A stretch of 64,000 nt of DNA from Epiperipatus broadwayi (Eukaryota; Onychophora; Udeonychophora; Euonychophora; Peripatidae). Below the pieces are notes generated by a model. It did not search any database and was not told the DNA's origin. It was given only the letters and a program-made list of their open reading frames with translations. This document shows positions 1 to 11,490 of this stretch, in pieces. The DNA is taken from contig JAQFVV010006295.1 in NCBI GenBank assembly GCA_028023455.1, forward strand, positions 682,001-746,000. The letters are read 5' to 3'. Each line of letters starts with the position of its first letter. Within the stretch, counting starts at the first letter, position 1. Position numbers and translations under genes: made by a program.

Positions 1-1609
1 TCATTTGCTAAATAAATTCCTAAGAATGGAGATGAAGTTCTATTCCCACGACTAGCAATTTCTTGTCTGAGTCAAGAAATAATAGTGTTCTCCAATTATC
101 CTGTCTTGGATTTGATTAGGCATTTTATTTAAAGCAAAGATGATTTTTAAGTTTCTCCTAAATGGGCAGGTAAAATCTTTAAACTTTCATGGCTTTATTG
201 ATGATGTATTATTACCCCATGGTATAAACTTTTCAGCAAGCAGTCATAATATAAAAATAATATATATTTATTGATTCATTTGCTTCTCAAGATTTTAATG
301 ATGATATTATTATATATCAAAATAATTATTGAATATTACTGCAACGCGTAAATTTAACTAAACTTTGTCTAATTAGCAAATAATTTAAATCTTCTTACTT
401 TCAAATTACTTCTTTCCCTTCAAACGATTGCTTTAAAATTTCAGCTTTTAATCATTTTGATTAATATTTTAAAAAAATATTTATATATTTAAATTCGAAC
501 ATTCACATCCATTTTGTATTCGAATTTATTTTTTTAAGCAGAAAAAAAAAATAATGTTCTATCTTCGAATGCAGAAGACAATTATAACAATTAATACTGT
601 GTTGTAGGTTGCATGAAGTTTTTTTAAACATTTTAACCTTGACATTTCCTATTGTTTAACAGACATAATATAAATAAATGAGATTATAAATAAAAATAAT
701 AATTTATAAATATTTTAAATTTCATTTCCACAAATGGTTTCTATGTGTTTACATTTTAATTCAGTCATTGTTTTTTTTTATTTATTTTTTTAAAGTTTAT
801 GTGTAAGTTTTTTTTTTATAGTCATCCCCAATTATTAATATATAATATGTTTTATTCCAGTGTTAATATACCTATCTGTTTCTCCCTAGTAATTTAATGG
901 CTTTTATTACTTCCTTAGAAAAAAAAGATGTTTATACACATGTATATGTTGGAAAGCAAAAAAATGTTAATATGACAATTTGCTTGGCAATTTATTGGTT
1001 AAGCAAATATATTATGAGGCTCCAATTGGTAGTGTATCTTAAATAACTGGATGGTGTGGCAGGTTGTAGCTCATCACTACAGTATGAAACATATACTGAT
1101 AAAATGCTATGATAAATGTGTTGTCAATGATTTTCTTTCAAGACATTAAGTTTTACAGAAATCGTGATAGATTTTACTTAACTGACTTAATAAAGTTCAT
1201 TATCCTTTCAGAAATAATTACAGGGCACTTTTAAGTTGGAGATAATAATAACACATCTAATTTTAAAAATAATTTCTATCATTTAAAGCAAATTTATAAT
1301 ATAAGGTACAAAACTAAACGAGCTTTCTTTATTAATTAATTTAACAGAAGTAAGTCTCCTGTAATGGTTTTTAACTGGAGAAAATAAGAGGGAGAGGGTT
1401 TTAAGTTAGTTTCTAATTGAGTTTTATACTTGGCAATTTACTCTAAATAAACCAGCAAAAATATAAGATAAATTTGCCGCATCAAAATAAGGTAAGAACT
1501 GATATTTTTAAATTTAAGAAAAATTTTAAAAAACGCATTTTAAAATTAAGCTGTATAAACATTACAGATATATATAATGTAAATTAATATTAGTTTAGAA
1601 ATCAAGTAA
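1..1609. other. AT-rich intergenic DNA, no gene seen
   Basis: Poly-A/T tracts and short TA-rich runs dominate. I see no open frame of useful length, no RNA gene and no repeat with clear boundaries. Confidence 0.6.
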
Positions 1610-2070
1610 AATAGAATCAGTGGCTTGGAGCAAATTGGACGTTACATCAGAATCAATCGGTAGACATTCCATGGCTTGAAACAGGCAGTTATACACTCAG
1701 ATCATTTAGCAGGCTTCCTTGACACAGTAGTCTCCGGATAGGTGTTGATAGCACTAGAAGGCATTGATAAGATGGTGGAAACAGAGCTCCGGAAGGCAAC
1801 TGCCGATCTTTTCATTCCGTCATTTCTTTAGTCATGATGTATTGTAAATCTAAACTACTCTCTTCAGTGAACTGTTCTTCAAATAATGATCCCTTCTTAT
1901 CAAAAATTTCCACTATTTATGTGATCTGGCTTTATCTATAGGATTCAATCTACAGGGAGAACTGCCAATTGCAATTGCTCTAAGCGGTTCTCTGAGGTTG
2001 GTATCTGCTTGGGAGGGAAATCTATAATCCTGCATTCAGCACGTCCCAAGGGTTATTTGCTAATTAAAGG
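1610..2070. other. Unexplained higher-complexity segment, possible decayed coding DNA
   Basis: This block has clearly more G+C and more mixed sequence than its surroundings. On the plus strand, reading from 1622, one frame stays open to about 1830 apart from two TAG codons, and includes the stretches GLEQIGRYIRINR and ELRKATADLF. The second half (1940-2050) is also complex but not open. I do not recognise the product. It could be an old transposon fragment, a decayed pseudogene or an exon of a noncoding transcript. No splice sites or flanking repeat allow a choice. Confidence 0.3.
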
Positions 2071-2529
2071 AAAATAGCAACAAGCATGATTAAGTTTATC
2101 AGTCATTATATTAACAATGCCTATTTAATTAAGGTTTAGATTAACAAAAATGTAAATTTTATTCAGAAAAATTTTAGGAATTTGGTACAATGCCTTTCAA
2201 ATTTAATATTTGATATAAAACTTGAGTAGAAATTTACAAAATATTTCTTACAAATATTAGATTGTTTACATAATTGATCCTTTAATGTACATTTATCAAA
2301 AGATAAATATAATATATTATCAACTGATTAATTGAAGAAAAATGAACTTTAATAAAAGAATTTAAAATATTTGTAACATTTTATAGATATCTAGGATTCA
2401 ATTCATTTTAATAAAATAAACACAATATATATTTTTACAAATATAAAATAAATAAACTATTATAAAAAGATTAGTTTTAATTATAAAATAAAATTAATGA
2501 AATATAAAAGATTATAATATTGATTATAA
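2071..2529. other. AT-rich DNA, nothing recognised
   Basis: Mostly A/T runs such as long TAAAATA-like stretches. No coding signal or structured repeat was found. Confidence 0.6.
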
Positions 2530-2715
2530 ATATACTACCACCTACTATGAGATGGGTGACAGTTAATATAAAAGGTTGGGTTCAAACCCATACTAGTGCT
2601 GATGACATTGGCACTAGGTGAAGCAGAAATATGTACTATATTTCCAGCTTCAATATGTTTTGCCATATGATTGTGTTCATCCTATATTACTGCTGCCCAT
2701 AATAGATATTACTAC
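2530..2715 (+). repeat. tRNA-derived SINE-like repeat
   Basis: A near-perfect Pol III box B, GGTTCAAACCC, lies at about 2577-2588, preceded at tRNA-like distance by TGGGTGACAGTT, a weak box A. A 7-bp hairpin follows (CTAGTGC paired with GCACTAG, about 2592-2616), then a unique-looking body to about 2710. The layout (tRNA-like head, then unrelated body) is that of a SINE. No target-site duplication was identified. The CTGATGA string inside the hairpin loop is not a hammerhead because the GAAA partner and third stem are missing. Confidence 0.45.
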
Positions 2716-4159
2716 TAACATAGTAAGAAAAAATAATAAAGCAAATAAAAAATGTCAAAGTTGCTAGAGAAAGGGAAATAAAAGTAATTTTAAATTTCTA
2801 TATAGAGTTATTATATAAAAATTAAAAATTTTCAGTCTTTATTTTTTTAAAATTCCAAATATATTGCTTTGGAGGATCTTTTTACCAGTATGAATCATAC
2901 CTTATGTCTACCGTTTTATAAATATACCATATCATGGACGTATTTATAAAAAAAAATGTGAATTTGTATATTAAATAGTTCAGGAGATATATCCTATTGG
3001 AAGATGTATGCACATATGAAGGGCTGGATTAATGTATATCTATATATTTCATTTTTATCTAAATTGGATTCCAACTTTGAATTCTGAAGTGTATTTTTCA
3101 GGAATATGAATTTCTGAGTTTTAAAAATATTTTTTAAAATTTGAAATAGTCAGTTTGATTTTTTTTTTTTTAAAAAGTTACCATAGAAATTGTAAATTTA
3201 TTAGATGATAAGTTATTTACAAAAAAGTTACAATACAGTATTTCTAAGAGTAAGATTCAAATCTGTAGATGAAGATTTCAAGAATTTATGTGTAAATCTA
3301 CATTTTGATAAAGAAATTACTGTGAATCAAAACATTTTTACATAGCAAAAAGGGAAAGTGTAAATTGTGCCCAGAAATCTGGAAAAAAGCGAGCAAATCA
3401 ATTTAAGTCAGCTGTAAATATATAATGTTGTGAGAAAATATCATTATAGAAGAAACCAAAATTTGGAATTAATTTAAATTTATGCAAAAGTCAAAATTAA
3501 AAGTAAATGTAGTACATGTTATTTTGGTTTCATATTCTCTAGGATATTACTTACATAAAAACAAAACAAAAAAGTTCTAAAAAAGAAAAGTAAATGGCAC
3601 AATCATATATATTTTTGGTTCAGAGTTAGTGTATTGATAGTCATTCAACCAACCTAAATAAAACTAGGACTCTTATTTTAGTCATTTACCAACTAATGCT
3701 GAAGTGCTATCTAGGTTGGCTATGAGTTTTCTGAAAAGAAAACTTTTAAAATTGTTAATGACCTGAAACTTTTCCATGGTTTACCTGGTCCTAAGTTAAA
3801 AACCAAAATCATAAATATGACTGAAACATGAGCTAATTATCATAAACTTGTCACTAAAAGGGAAAGAAAAAGTTTAATAATAAATTTGTAAAAGTGTATT
3901 AGGTTCTCTGTTATTACTTTTTGTATGTAAGAATCAGTCATAATATTCAGAGTTAATGCAAAATTACATTATAATTGATTTATTTAGCTAAATTAAATTT
4001 TATTTGATTTTAAATTATTAAAAATTTTGATTGCTTTTTTGAATATTTAATTTTTCTGCATGCTTAATATCTATATTATTCTTATTATTGCTGACATTAT
4101 AATGTATGTATATTTTAGATATTTTGTTTTATTCTTATATGTAATTATTAGGGCATGTA
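2716..4159. other. AT-rich intergenic DNA, no gene seen
   Basis: Low-complexity A/T sequence without open frames, RNA genes or bounded repeats that I could recognise. Confidence 0.55.
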
Positions 4160-5560
4160 TCAAAAGTGTAAAATATTTTTTTGGAATTGATAGGAAAGTT
4201 ATTTCTGCAATAAGAAGAAATGATGGAATTATTACTAAAAAGACAAGTGACATCATGAAATATGTAAAAGATTCTAAGAAGAATTATATAGTAATAAAGA
4301 ACAAGAAAACAAAGTGAGGAAGGGAAAAGCTGTAATCAATATCTTAAAAAAGCAGTTGAAGGAAAATTATTAACAAAGTTATATAACAAATGTTTAAATG
4401 ATAAAGATGTACCAGATGATTGGAAAAATGCAGTAGTTATATTGATATTTTAAAAAGGTGATAAAAAGTTATTAAAAATTGTAGATTTATTAATCTCATC
4501 ACTTCTATACAAAATTTTTATTCAAGATTATTATAATTTGTCTAAAGTGAACTTTGAATTTTGATCAACCAAAAGAATAAGCTGGATTCAAAAGTGGTTT
4601 TAGTACAGTGGATCTTATCCATATATTGAGAGAAGTTATAAAAAGGACCAATGAATATGAATTGCCATTATGCTTTGGATTTGTAGATTATGAAAAGACA
4701 TTTGATTCTATAAGCATTTTTATAGTGATTAATAAAACACTGGGTTATTAAGATATAGACCCAGGATATTGTCATAGATTGAAGAATATTTATCAAAATG
4801 CAACAGCAATGATTAGATTATAGTCTTACTAAGAAGATTAGTATCAAGAGGGATGTACAACAGGGTTATTTGATATCTTCAAAACCTTTTACAGTATTTT
4901 TACAAAAAGTTTTTTGAGATTAAAATGATAAACTAAAGGAGTAAAAGTAAATGGAGATGTAAGTTGTCTAGATTTTGTAGATGATGTGAATGTTTTTTCA
5001 AATAATGTTTAAGAATTTCAGGAAATTTTGGAAGAATTATCAGATAAAAATGACAAGTAGAATTAAAGATAAATGCTAAAAAGTCTAAAGTAATGTATAA
5101 TAGTTTTTCTTAGAAGAAATAAAGATTGATACTGATGAACTAGAAGTTAACAACTACAGATACCTTGGCCAGATTTTAAATACAAATGGAAACATTATAG
5201 ATGAAATTAATCATAGAATTATATTAAAAACAAATATGATTATGTGTTTGAAAAGGGAGGTTTTTATAAATGTCTTTTGCCAGTTCTTACATATGGATCT
5301 GAGACTTGGACGCTCTACAGAAGAGCAATAAAGAGATTTCAGATCATTCTATGGAGAGATTATGTTAAGAGTAATAATAAGAGACTGAAAACAAAATACC
5401 TGGACGAGAGAACAAGAAGAGATGATAATTGATGGACAATTGAAGTCTTAAACTATATCTTATGGAATTATAAAAGGTCTAGAATGAGAACACATGTGAG
5501 ATGATAATGATTGGAAATGGAAAATGATTCTTAAAATATCTGTGTTGTCTTGTTTGTAAT
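4160..5560 (+). pseudogene. Decayed RTE-type LINE reverse transcriptase
   Basis: Pieces of one reverse transcriptase appear in order on the plus strand but in shifting frames. A linker with RRNDGIITKKTSDIMKYVK lies near 4200-4270; PDDWKNAVV at about 4410-4440; QAGFKSGF-like sequence at about 4570-4600; the palm motif FVDYEKTFDS at about 4680-4710; the catalytic FVDD (family usually FADD) at 4974-4985; and the C-terminal CLLPVLTYGSETWTLYRRAI near 5270-5330. This order is typical of RTE/BovB-like non-LTR elements found across invertebrates. The RT would copy its own RNA at the target site. At least half a dozen frameshifts and stops make it dead. The endonuclease is not recognisable, so the copy is 5' truncated or too decayed. 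A similar but distinct RTE copy lies at 42740-44240. Confidence 0.8.
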
Positions 5561-6385
5561 TGAAATTTTCTATTTTCGATGCGGTCATATGTACTTTCGG
5601 GGGAGGGTGGGGGGTACATATTAAACATTAAGGGAAAAACAACTATAGAATGCATTTGACATAAAAATATTACTGAATCTATATATTTAAATATTACTTG
5701 TGAAGTGTAAACATTGTAAATATAAATGTGTTCGGCAACAGAATTATAATTTTTCTGTAACAGTTTGAGGAGGGGGGGGGATAAATAGGTGGATAATATT
5801 TTTATTATTCATTATTCCTTGCATGTGAAAGTATATTAAGTTTATTTTTAAAACTATATTCCACATATATTATCTAATTGATTCTATAGAAAATGTCTAT
5901 TCTAAAACTTTTGTCATTTAAACAATTATTAACGATTTTTTTTTTTTTTAGAGTGCCTCCAGTTACTTTTTTTTAAATTAACTCATCTGCTTGATTCACT
6001 TTTTTAAAAAATAAATTAGAAATAATTATAAAGGCTTGCTTTACTCTATTCCATTTATTGTAATTAAAAACTTTATTTTATTCTTAAATACTTTTTTAAG
6101 GTTTATATACCGTGAAATAAGATTTGTAACTGATAACATATAGGCATTAGTGTAAGTTTGCATTTTTTTTTTGTACATACGAGGAAGAGATGACAAAAAA
6201 AAAAAAAACACATCTCTTCTAAGAAGGTAATCTATCTGAAAAAAAAACTTTTAGGGATATTTGAAACTAGAATTTGCACAACTACCATTGGATAATTATA
6301 AAACAATACTGACAAAATCTTTGCTAGCAGTTAGTGCTCAAGCTAAAAAAAAAAGAAGCAAGTTTTGGCTAATAAACATCAAGTT
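5561..6385. other. AT-rich spacer with G-runs, no gene seen
   Basis: Contains G-rich runs at about 5599-5612 and 5770-5780 and many poly-A/T tracts. No coding signal was found. Confidence 0.5.
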
Positions 6386-6401
6386 ATACAACATATGTTT
6401 T
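6386..6401. repeat. Left 16-bp direct repeat (putative target duplication)
   Basis: ATACAACATATGTTTT here is repeated exactly at 7311-7326, on either side of the palindromic element. Confidence 0.65.
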
Positions 6402-7310
6402 AAATAAGTCAATTATTTTATATAGCGCGATGTTTTTTATAAACAATAATATTTAAACAGCATTAAACTGTTGCACATGCGCTTTGGATTTTAAATATAA
6501 AATGAATGAATACTAACACTTCAACCACACGATAAAGTCTTTGGAAAAGATAGAATGGCCATCTATCTTTTCGAACCCAAACGCTTTTGTATGGACTTTT
6601 GTATGGACGAATCTTAAGTGTTTGAAAGTGAAAGCGTGAAGTTATTAAATAATCACTTTAAATTACTTTTACATGCTTGATTGAATGACGCTAGTGAAAT
6701 TTATTAGAATTTACGAAACGTCATTGTTATTTGAAATTAAATGTATGTAAATAAGTCAATTATTTTATATAGCGCAATGTTTTTTTTAAACAATAATATT
6801 TAAACAGCATTAAACTGTTGTACATGCGCTTTGGATTTTAAATATAAAATGAATGAATACTAACACTTCAACCACATGATAAAGTCTTTGGAAAAGATAG
6901 AATTGCCATCTATAGTATTCATTCATTTTATATTTAAAATCCAAAGCGCATGTGCAACAGTTTAATGCTGTTTAAATATTATTGTTTATAAAAAACATCG
7001 CGCTATATAAAATAATTGACTTATTTACATACATTTAATTTCAAATAAGAATGACGTATCGTAAATTCTAATAAATTTCACTAGTGTCATTCATTCAAGC
7101 ATGTAAAAGTAATTTAAAGTGATTATTTAATAACTTCACATGTTCACTTTCAAACACTTAAGATTCGCCCATACAAAAGCGTTTGCGTTCGAAAAGATAG
7201 ATGGCCATTCTATCTTTTCCAAAGACTTTATCATGTGGTTGAAGTGTTAGTATGCATTCATTTTATATTTAAAATCCAAAGCGCATGTGCAACAGTTTAA
7301 TGCTGTTTAA
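6402..7310. mobile_element. Palindromic foldback element with A-B-A / inverted b-a structure
   Basis: A 166-bp unit A (6402-6567) is followed by B (6568-6748) and a second direct copy of A (6749-6914). The sequence then reverses: inverted A, partial (6915-7026), inverted B (7027-7195) and inverted A, truncated (7196-7310). Identity between arms looks above 90%. Each A unit carries an inner hairpin, AAACAG with CTGTTT, and its end carries a second one around GGCC (AAAGATAGA with TCTATCTTT, about 6545-6571). The left B has an extra partial duplication of TTTTGTATGGAC. There is no open frame, so this is non-autonomous. The exact 16-bp repeat at both borders suggests insertion as one unit. The class is not recognised; possibilities are a foldback DNA element, a Penelope-like structure with inverted flanks, or a nested inverted insertion. 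Confidence 0.75.
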
Positions 7311-7326
7311 ATACAACATATGTTTT
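7311..7326. repeat. Right 16-bp direct repeat (putative target duplication)
   Basis: Exact copy of 6386-6401. Confidence 0.65.
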
Positions 7327-7987
7327 GTAAAACTTAATTACTAATTTAATTGGTCTAATTTAAATTATCAACATTACTTCTCAAAGTTCTTCAATCTCTA
7401 GTTATTGGTATAATTGTCTTTTCAAGCTTCTGCCATATAGTCCATGCAATATCTCAAATATTACATTTGTTTTCTCACTTATATACAATTTAATCAAATT
7501 TAAAGATGAAATATATGACTTCATAAATTTCAGTATTAGAATCATTAAATTTAAGTTCATTACACTTACTTTTATGCATTCTTTATAAACAATTGTAGTT
7601 TAAATTAATAACATTGAATACTCATATTTTTCGAATGATTTAATATAACTAAATCAATAAGGCTTAAATTTTATAATTAATTTATTTCTGTTCTTCAATT
7701 GGAAAGAGCTTGTTGCAATGCAATAAATCAATTTTATGCATATTTTTTTTGTTTTATTTTTTTATTTGGTTATTGTATTTTTCCTGTTTAAATGGTTGCC
7801 TTGGATTGTAACTTTGCTCTAGGCCTGGAGTTGGGAACCTATGACTTGCAGCCACATAGGTTCTTTGATTCCAAACTTGCAGTCCTTTTTATTATTATAG
7901 CATAAAAGTACCTTTTTTTTTGTAATTTATAAATATCTAAATGGAAAAATGCAGTTTTTCATGTTGCTTCTTGGATTTAGCCGTATA
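7327..7987. other. AT-rich spacer, no gene seen
   Basis: Nothing recognised. The segment near 7795-7880 is somewhat more complex but has no open frame. Confidence 0.5.
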
Positions 7988-7995
7988 ATAATAAA
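7988..7995. repeat. Left 8-bp target-site duplication
   Basis: ATAATAAA, repeated at 8519-8526. The word is low-complexity, so chance similarity adds some doubt. Confidence 0.6.
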
Positions 7996-8518
7996 GGTAG
8001 TTGTGGAGATAGTGTATTCCCACCGCTAGAGGTGCTGTTTCTGCATAAACATGCAGACTTATCCACATTAGGGGCCAAAAGCAGCAATGCTTGTTCCAGC
8101 CACTAGGTGGTGCTGTTCACCATATAAAAGCACAGGAACATTCCATCAGCTAGCTGGCACCAAAGCTGCCCACTTGGTGGCACTGGTTGCCATGCATAAG
8201 CTCATTTAGCTTACATCATGCGCAGTTTTTCTGTGCGTAGCATGGAAAAACAGTGCCACATAGTGGGCTAGAATCTTGGTAGTTGCTGGTAGCAGATGAC
8301 GTAAGCTAAATGGGCTTACACACGGCAACCAGCACCACGAAGTGGGCAGCTTTGGTGCCAGCTAGCTGGTGGAAGGTTCCTGTGCTTATGTGTGGTGAAC
8401 AGCGCCACCTATCAGCTGGAACAAACATTGTTGCTTTTGGCCTGTACTGTGGATACATCTGCGTGTTTATGCAGAAACAGTGCCTCTAGTGGGGGAGTAC
8501 ACTATCTCCACAACTACC
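7996..8518. mobile_element. Non-autonomous long-TIR element, probably Merlin-related
   Basis: The ends are inverted repeats of about 230 bp (7996-8225 and 8290-8518), about 85% identical, starting GGTAGTTGTGGAGATAGTG. A short centre contains a small hairpin around 8222-8245. An 8-bp duplication flanks it. The subterminal stretch GAGGTGCTGTTTCTGCATAA matches the inner part of the termini of the Merlin element at 20716-22643 (GATGGTGCTGTTTCTGTATA). Both begin GGTA, and Merlin transposons make 8-9 bp duplications. I therefore infer a deletion derivative mobilised by a Merlin-type transposase. hAT elements also make 8-bp duplications and remain an alternative. It is much richer in G+C than its flanks and has no real coding frame. 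Confidence 0.7.
8021..8493. promoter_or_regulatory. Cluster of eight CTCF-like motifs within the element
   Basis: Sites resembling the CTCF core (CCACNAGGTGGCGCTG-like) occur at about 8023-8037, 8063-8077, 8100-8115 (CCACTAGGTGGTGCTG, the best match) and 8170-8185 on the plus strand. On the minus strand they occur at about 8251-8267, 8330-8346, 8400-8415 (contains CAGCGCCACCT) and 8478-8493. The arrangement is convergent because the sites sit in inverted arms. Binding is an inference from motif resemblance; the motifs may simply be internal repeats of the transposon. Confidence 0.4.
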
Positions 8519-8526
8519 ATAATAAA
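8519..8526. repeat. Right 8-bp target-site duplication
   Basis: ATAATAAA, identical to 7988-7995. Confidence 0.6.
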
Positions 8527-9109
8527 ATAATACTTACTAATGGATGTTTAAATCTGACTAAATCAAACTGTCAAAAAATTTTTTTGTATTTTTTTTTTAA
8601 GAGAAATTATAATTTTTATTTCACTAAAATGGTTGTTCACTTATAATCACAATCATTCAGAAATCTTCTTCAACTTGTTTTTCACCACCATCGGTTCTAG
8701 ACTGTTAATCTTGAATGGATTATTATGAAATTCATCTATTTCAATGTACCGTTAATTAAGACTGCTTAAGGAATTTGTTTCTGAAACCAATTTACATTCA
8801 TCACATAGAACTCCATTGTATTTGGAAATTAATAATGATTTAATCCTTAGAAATTTAAGAGTGATTTAAAGGTAAAATATTAACAAGAGAGGAGGGGGAA
8901 GCTAAAAGACATTTAATTGTGTTTTTTTTTTTTAAAGTTAATTTATTACTTATTTTTATTATTATTAATTTAAAATAAAATTTATACTTTTGTATTTATT
9001 GAATCTATATCTTTAATCATGTTTTTAAATGAATATAGGGCAATATGATTCAATATTAAAATTCATCTATGGATTTATGTCCTTATATAATAATAAATAT
9101 AATTTTATT
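8527..9109. other. AT-rich spacer, no gene seen
   Basis: No coding or structured signal was found; there are several T and A runs. Confidence 0.5.
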
Positions 9110-10440
9110 GTATCATGGTAGCAAGTCAGTTTTATAATGATTCCAATTGCTAAAAAGAAGAAGGCTGCTACATGTGAAGAGTATAGAACAATAAGTTTGT
9201 TGTCTCATGCTTCTAAAATTTTATTGAGGATTTTAATTCAAAGGATTTATGGGAAGTTAGATTATTATATTGGTGAAGAACAGTTTGGTTTTCGGAAAGG
9301 GGAAAGCACAAGATATGCTATTAATATTGTTGGGACAATTGCAGAAAGATATATTGAAAAAGATAAAAGTTTTGTGGATTTAGAAAAGGCATTTGATAGA
9401 TTAGTCTGGAATAAACTTATGTTAATCTTAAGAGATAAAGGAGTATTTGGGAAAGAAAGGTGATTGATTTGGACTATGTATAATGGTCAAAGGATAAGAA
9501 TTAGATTTGGGAGACTGATGAAGTGAATGTAGAAAATGGAGTTGGGCAGGGATGTAATATGTCACCTGTTATGTTTAATATTTATTTAGAAGACATGCTA
9601 AATAATTATTTGGACTGTGGAGGAGTAAATATTGGAGGGAGAGTAATAAACATGTAGAAGATTTTCAGATGATATGGCTCTTATCACTGATGAGGAAAAG
9701 GGTCTTCAGAATATATTGAATAAATTGGAAGACGGATGCATGGCATATGGAATGAAGATTAATATTGAAAAGACTAAATGTTTATGGATAGGGAGAAATG
9801 CAAAAATACTGCAAATTGGAATCCATGATGACATGGTTCAACAGGTGAAGGGATTTACATATTTGGGTAGTTGGTTGAATGAGGATGGAAGAAATGAGGT
9901 TGAAGTTAAAAGAAGAATAGCATTGACAAAAGAGACATTTGTGAAGAGAAAGAAGTTATTTTGTGGATCTTTAATAAGAGAATTAAGGAAGAGATTAAAT
10001 AAATGTTATATGTGGAGTGTATTAATGTATGGTTGTGAGACATAGACATTGAGTAATAGAAATAAATGATTGGAAGCCTTTGAGATGTGGACATGGAGAA
10101 GAATGGAAAAAATCAGTTGGATGAGTAAAATAACAAATGAAGTTTTGAAAAGGGTAAATGAGGAAAGAAGATTGATTGAGAATATTAGAGAGAGAAACTG
10201 GATTGAACATACATTAAGAAGAAATTATAGTTTATTAATGAAAGATGTTTTGTAGGGATTGGTGAGTGGAAATAAAAAGAAAGAATGGAAGAGATTGACA
10301 TTATTGGATAATATAAGAGATGGGAAGACTTATGTGGAGTTGAAGAAATGGGCAAGGAAGAGAATAGAATAGAAGAATGGCTAAATTGATGTTGTGACTC
10401 CTCTCTGGATCTGTCTATTGGACAGAATACTATTGATTGA
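9110..10440 (+). pseudogene. 5'-truncated LINE reverse transcriptase, insect-like family
   Basis: One reverse transcriptase reads almost continuously in one frame. Early RT blocks are MIPIAKKKKAATCEEYRTIS (9137 on) and EEQFGFRKG (about 9280). The palm motif FVDLEKAFDRL is at about 9371-9403. The motif-B block GQGCNMSPVMFNIYLEDML (about 9545-9600) is in another frame, and the catalytic FSDD at 9662-9673. The C-terminal part has YLGSW, MYGCET, EAFEMWTWRRMEK and a final RNWIEHTLRRN block to about 10250. Breaks are mostly TGG or CGA turned to stop (9464, 10043 and others) plus a pair of frameshifts around 9470-9655. The 3' end closes with a short ATTGATTGATTG-type tail (10430-10445), common for such elements. 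The endonuclease is missing. Family knowledge: this type is abundant in insects, where the last block is basic. Confidence 0.85.
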
Positions 10441-10445
10441 TTGAT

Positions 10446-10748
10446 ATTTGTAAGAATATTGCAATTTTTACCGGAAGACCCCCCCCCCCATGTAAAAATT
10501 AATCAATAGACATATTATGTTTATTAGGAAGGGCGTTTTAAAATGAAAAAGGTTTTTGAAAATAATTTGGTATAGCGATCGAATTTATAATAGTGCAAGT
10601 TTTCTTATGTGATGTGATGTATTATGGCTTCTCCTTAAACGAAGTCAAGAATATCTCAGCAATTATGCCCAGATAAACCTGTTAGCCACTTTATTTTACA
10701 TTCCCCACTCTAAATTTACCCATAATGTGTCTATCCCTTTTCCACAAC
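10446..10748. other. Spacer with C-run
   Basis: A run of nine or so C at about 10481-10489. Nothing else was recognised. Confidence 0.5.
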
Positions 10749-11490
10749 CTAATCTTTGTCAACTCTATAACCTTTAGTATCTAAATCCCCCTTATCTTTT
10801 CTCAAACCCATCATAAAAACCAATAATTCACTTTCTGTATAATCACTCTTTTCATATTTATTTTTCCACAACTTCATTATATGTATCTTTTCTGTTTTCA
10901 AACATTTACATTCAATTAACAAATGCCTAATATTTTCTATTCCTTCCTTACATAATTTACAAAATAAATCACCTATATTTTTCCATTTACATGTATATTC
11001 TTTTGTAGCTAAAGATCCCGTTCGAGCCTTAAACAATAAACTACTTTCCTTACTATTATCATATATTAACTCACACCTAATATTGTTTATTTCTATATAT
11101 ATTTAAACTCTTTTTACTCTCCATACTATTTCTCCATCTCTCTAACTCCCTAGTCTTTATTAATAAATTTATTCTTTTATCCCATTCCTTACTACTATAA
11201 TACTCAATAATCCTCTTAACACAATCATCCCATCTTTTGTACAAATATATTGATATAAATTATTTATCCAAATCTTTTGCATACCACATTACCTTTCTCA
11301 CCCATTTTGTTACCTGCCCTTTACTCATAATCCAATTAAATACTATTTTAGCTATTCTTTTATTATCCATAAACTGCAATCTACCAAACATTTTCATTTT
11401 ACTTTTCGCATCTCTCATATGAAAACTTGACCATCCCATTTCTCCTTGAATTGCCTCCACTCTAACGCCATCTACAATACCTTGGAGCAA
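10749..11490 (-). pseudogene. C-terminal fragment of a second LINE ORF, minus strand
   Basis: Two blocks on the minus strand belong together. At 11490-11260 the protein has RVEAIQGEMGWSSFHMRDAKSK and an FNWIMSKGQVTKWVRKVM block. At 11036-10749 it has ARTGSLATKEYTCKW followed by a zinc-finger-like FCKLCKEGIENIRHLLIECKCL (Cys-x2-Cys, His, Cys). That finger after an RTG(S)L motif is the usual C-terminal end of many non-LTR retrotransposon polyproteins. The stretch between the blocks (11037-11259) is collinear but has stops and frameshifts. The RT palm is absent, so only the tail survives. It lies tail-to-tail with the LINE at 9110-10440. Confidence 0.65.

Noticed and set aside
2598-2612. CTGATGA as a possible hammerhead ribozyme (also near 37908)
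   Set aside because: No GAAA partner, and stems II/III cannot be formed at tRNA-SINE or ribozyme spacing.
8392-8646. 84-codon plus-strand frame
   Set aside because: Lies in the inverted arm of the 8-kb element and runs into AT-rich flank; no motif, and the arm's mirror copy is not open in the same way.
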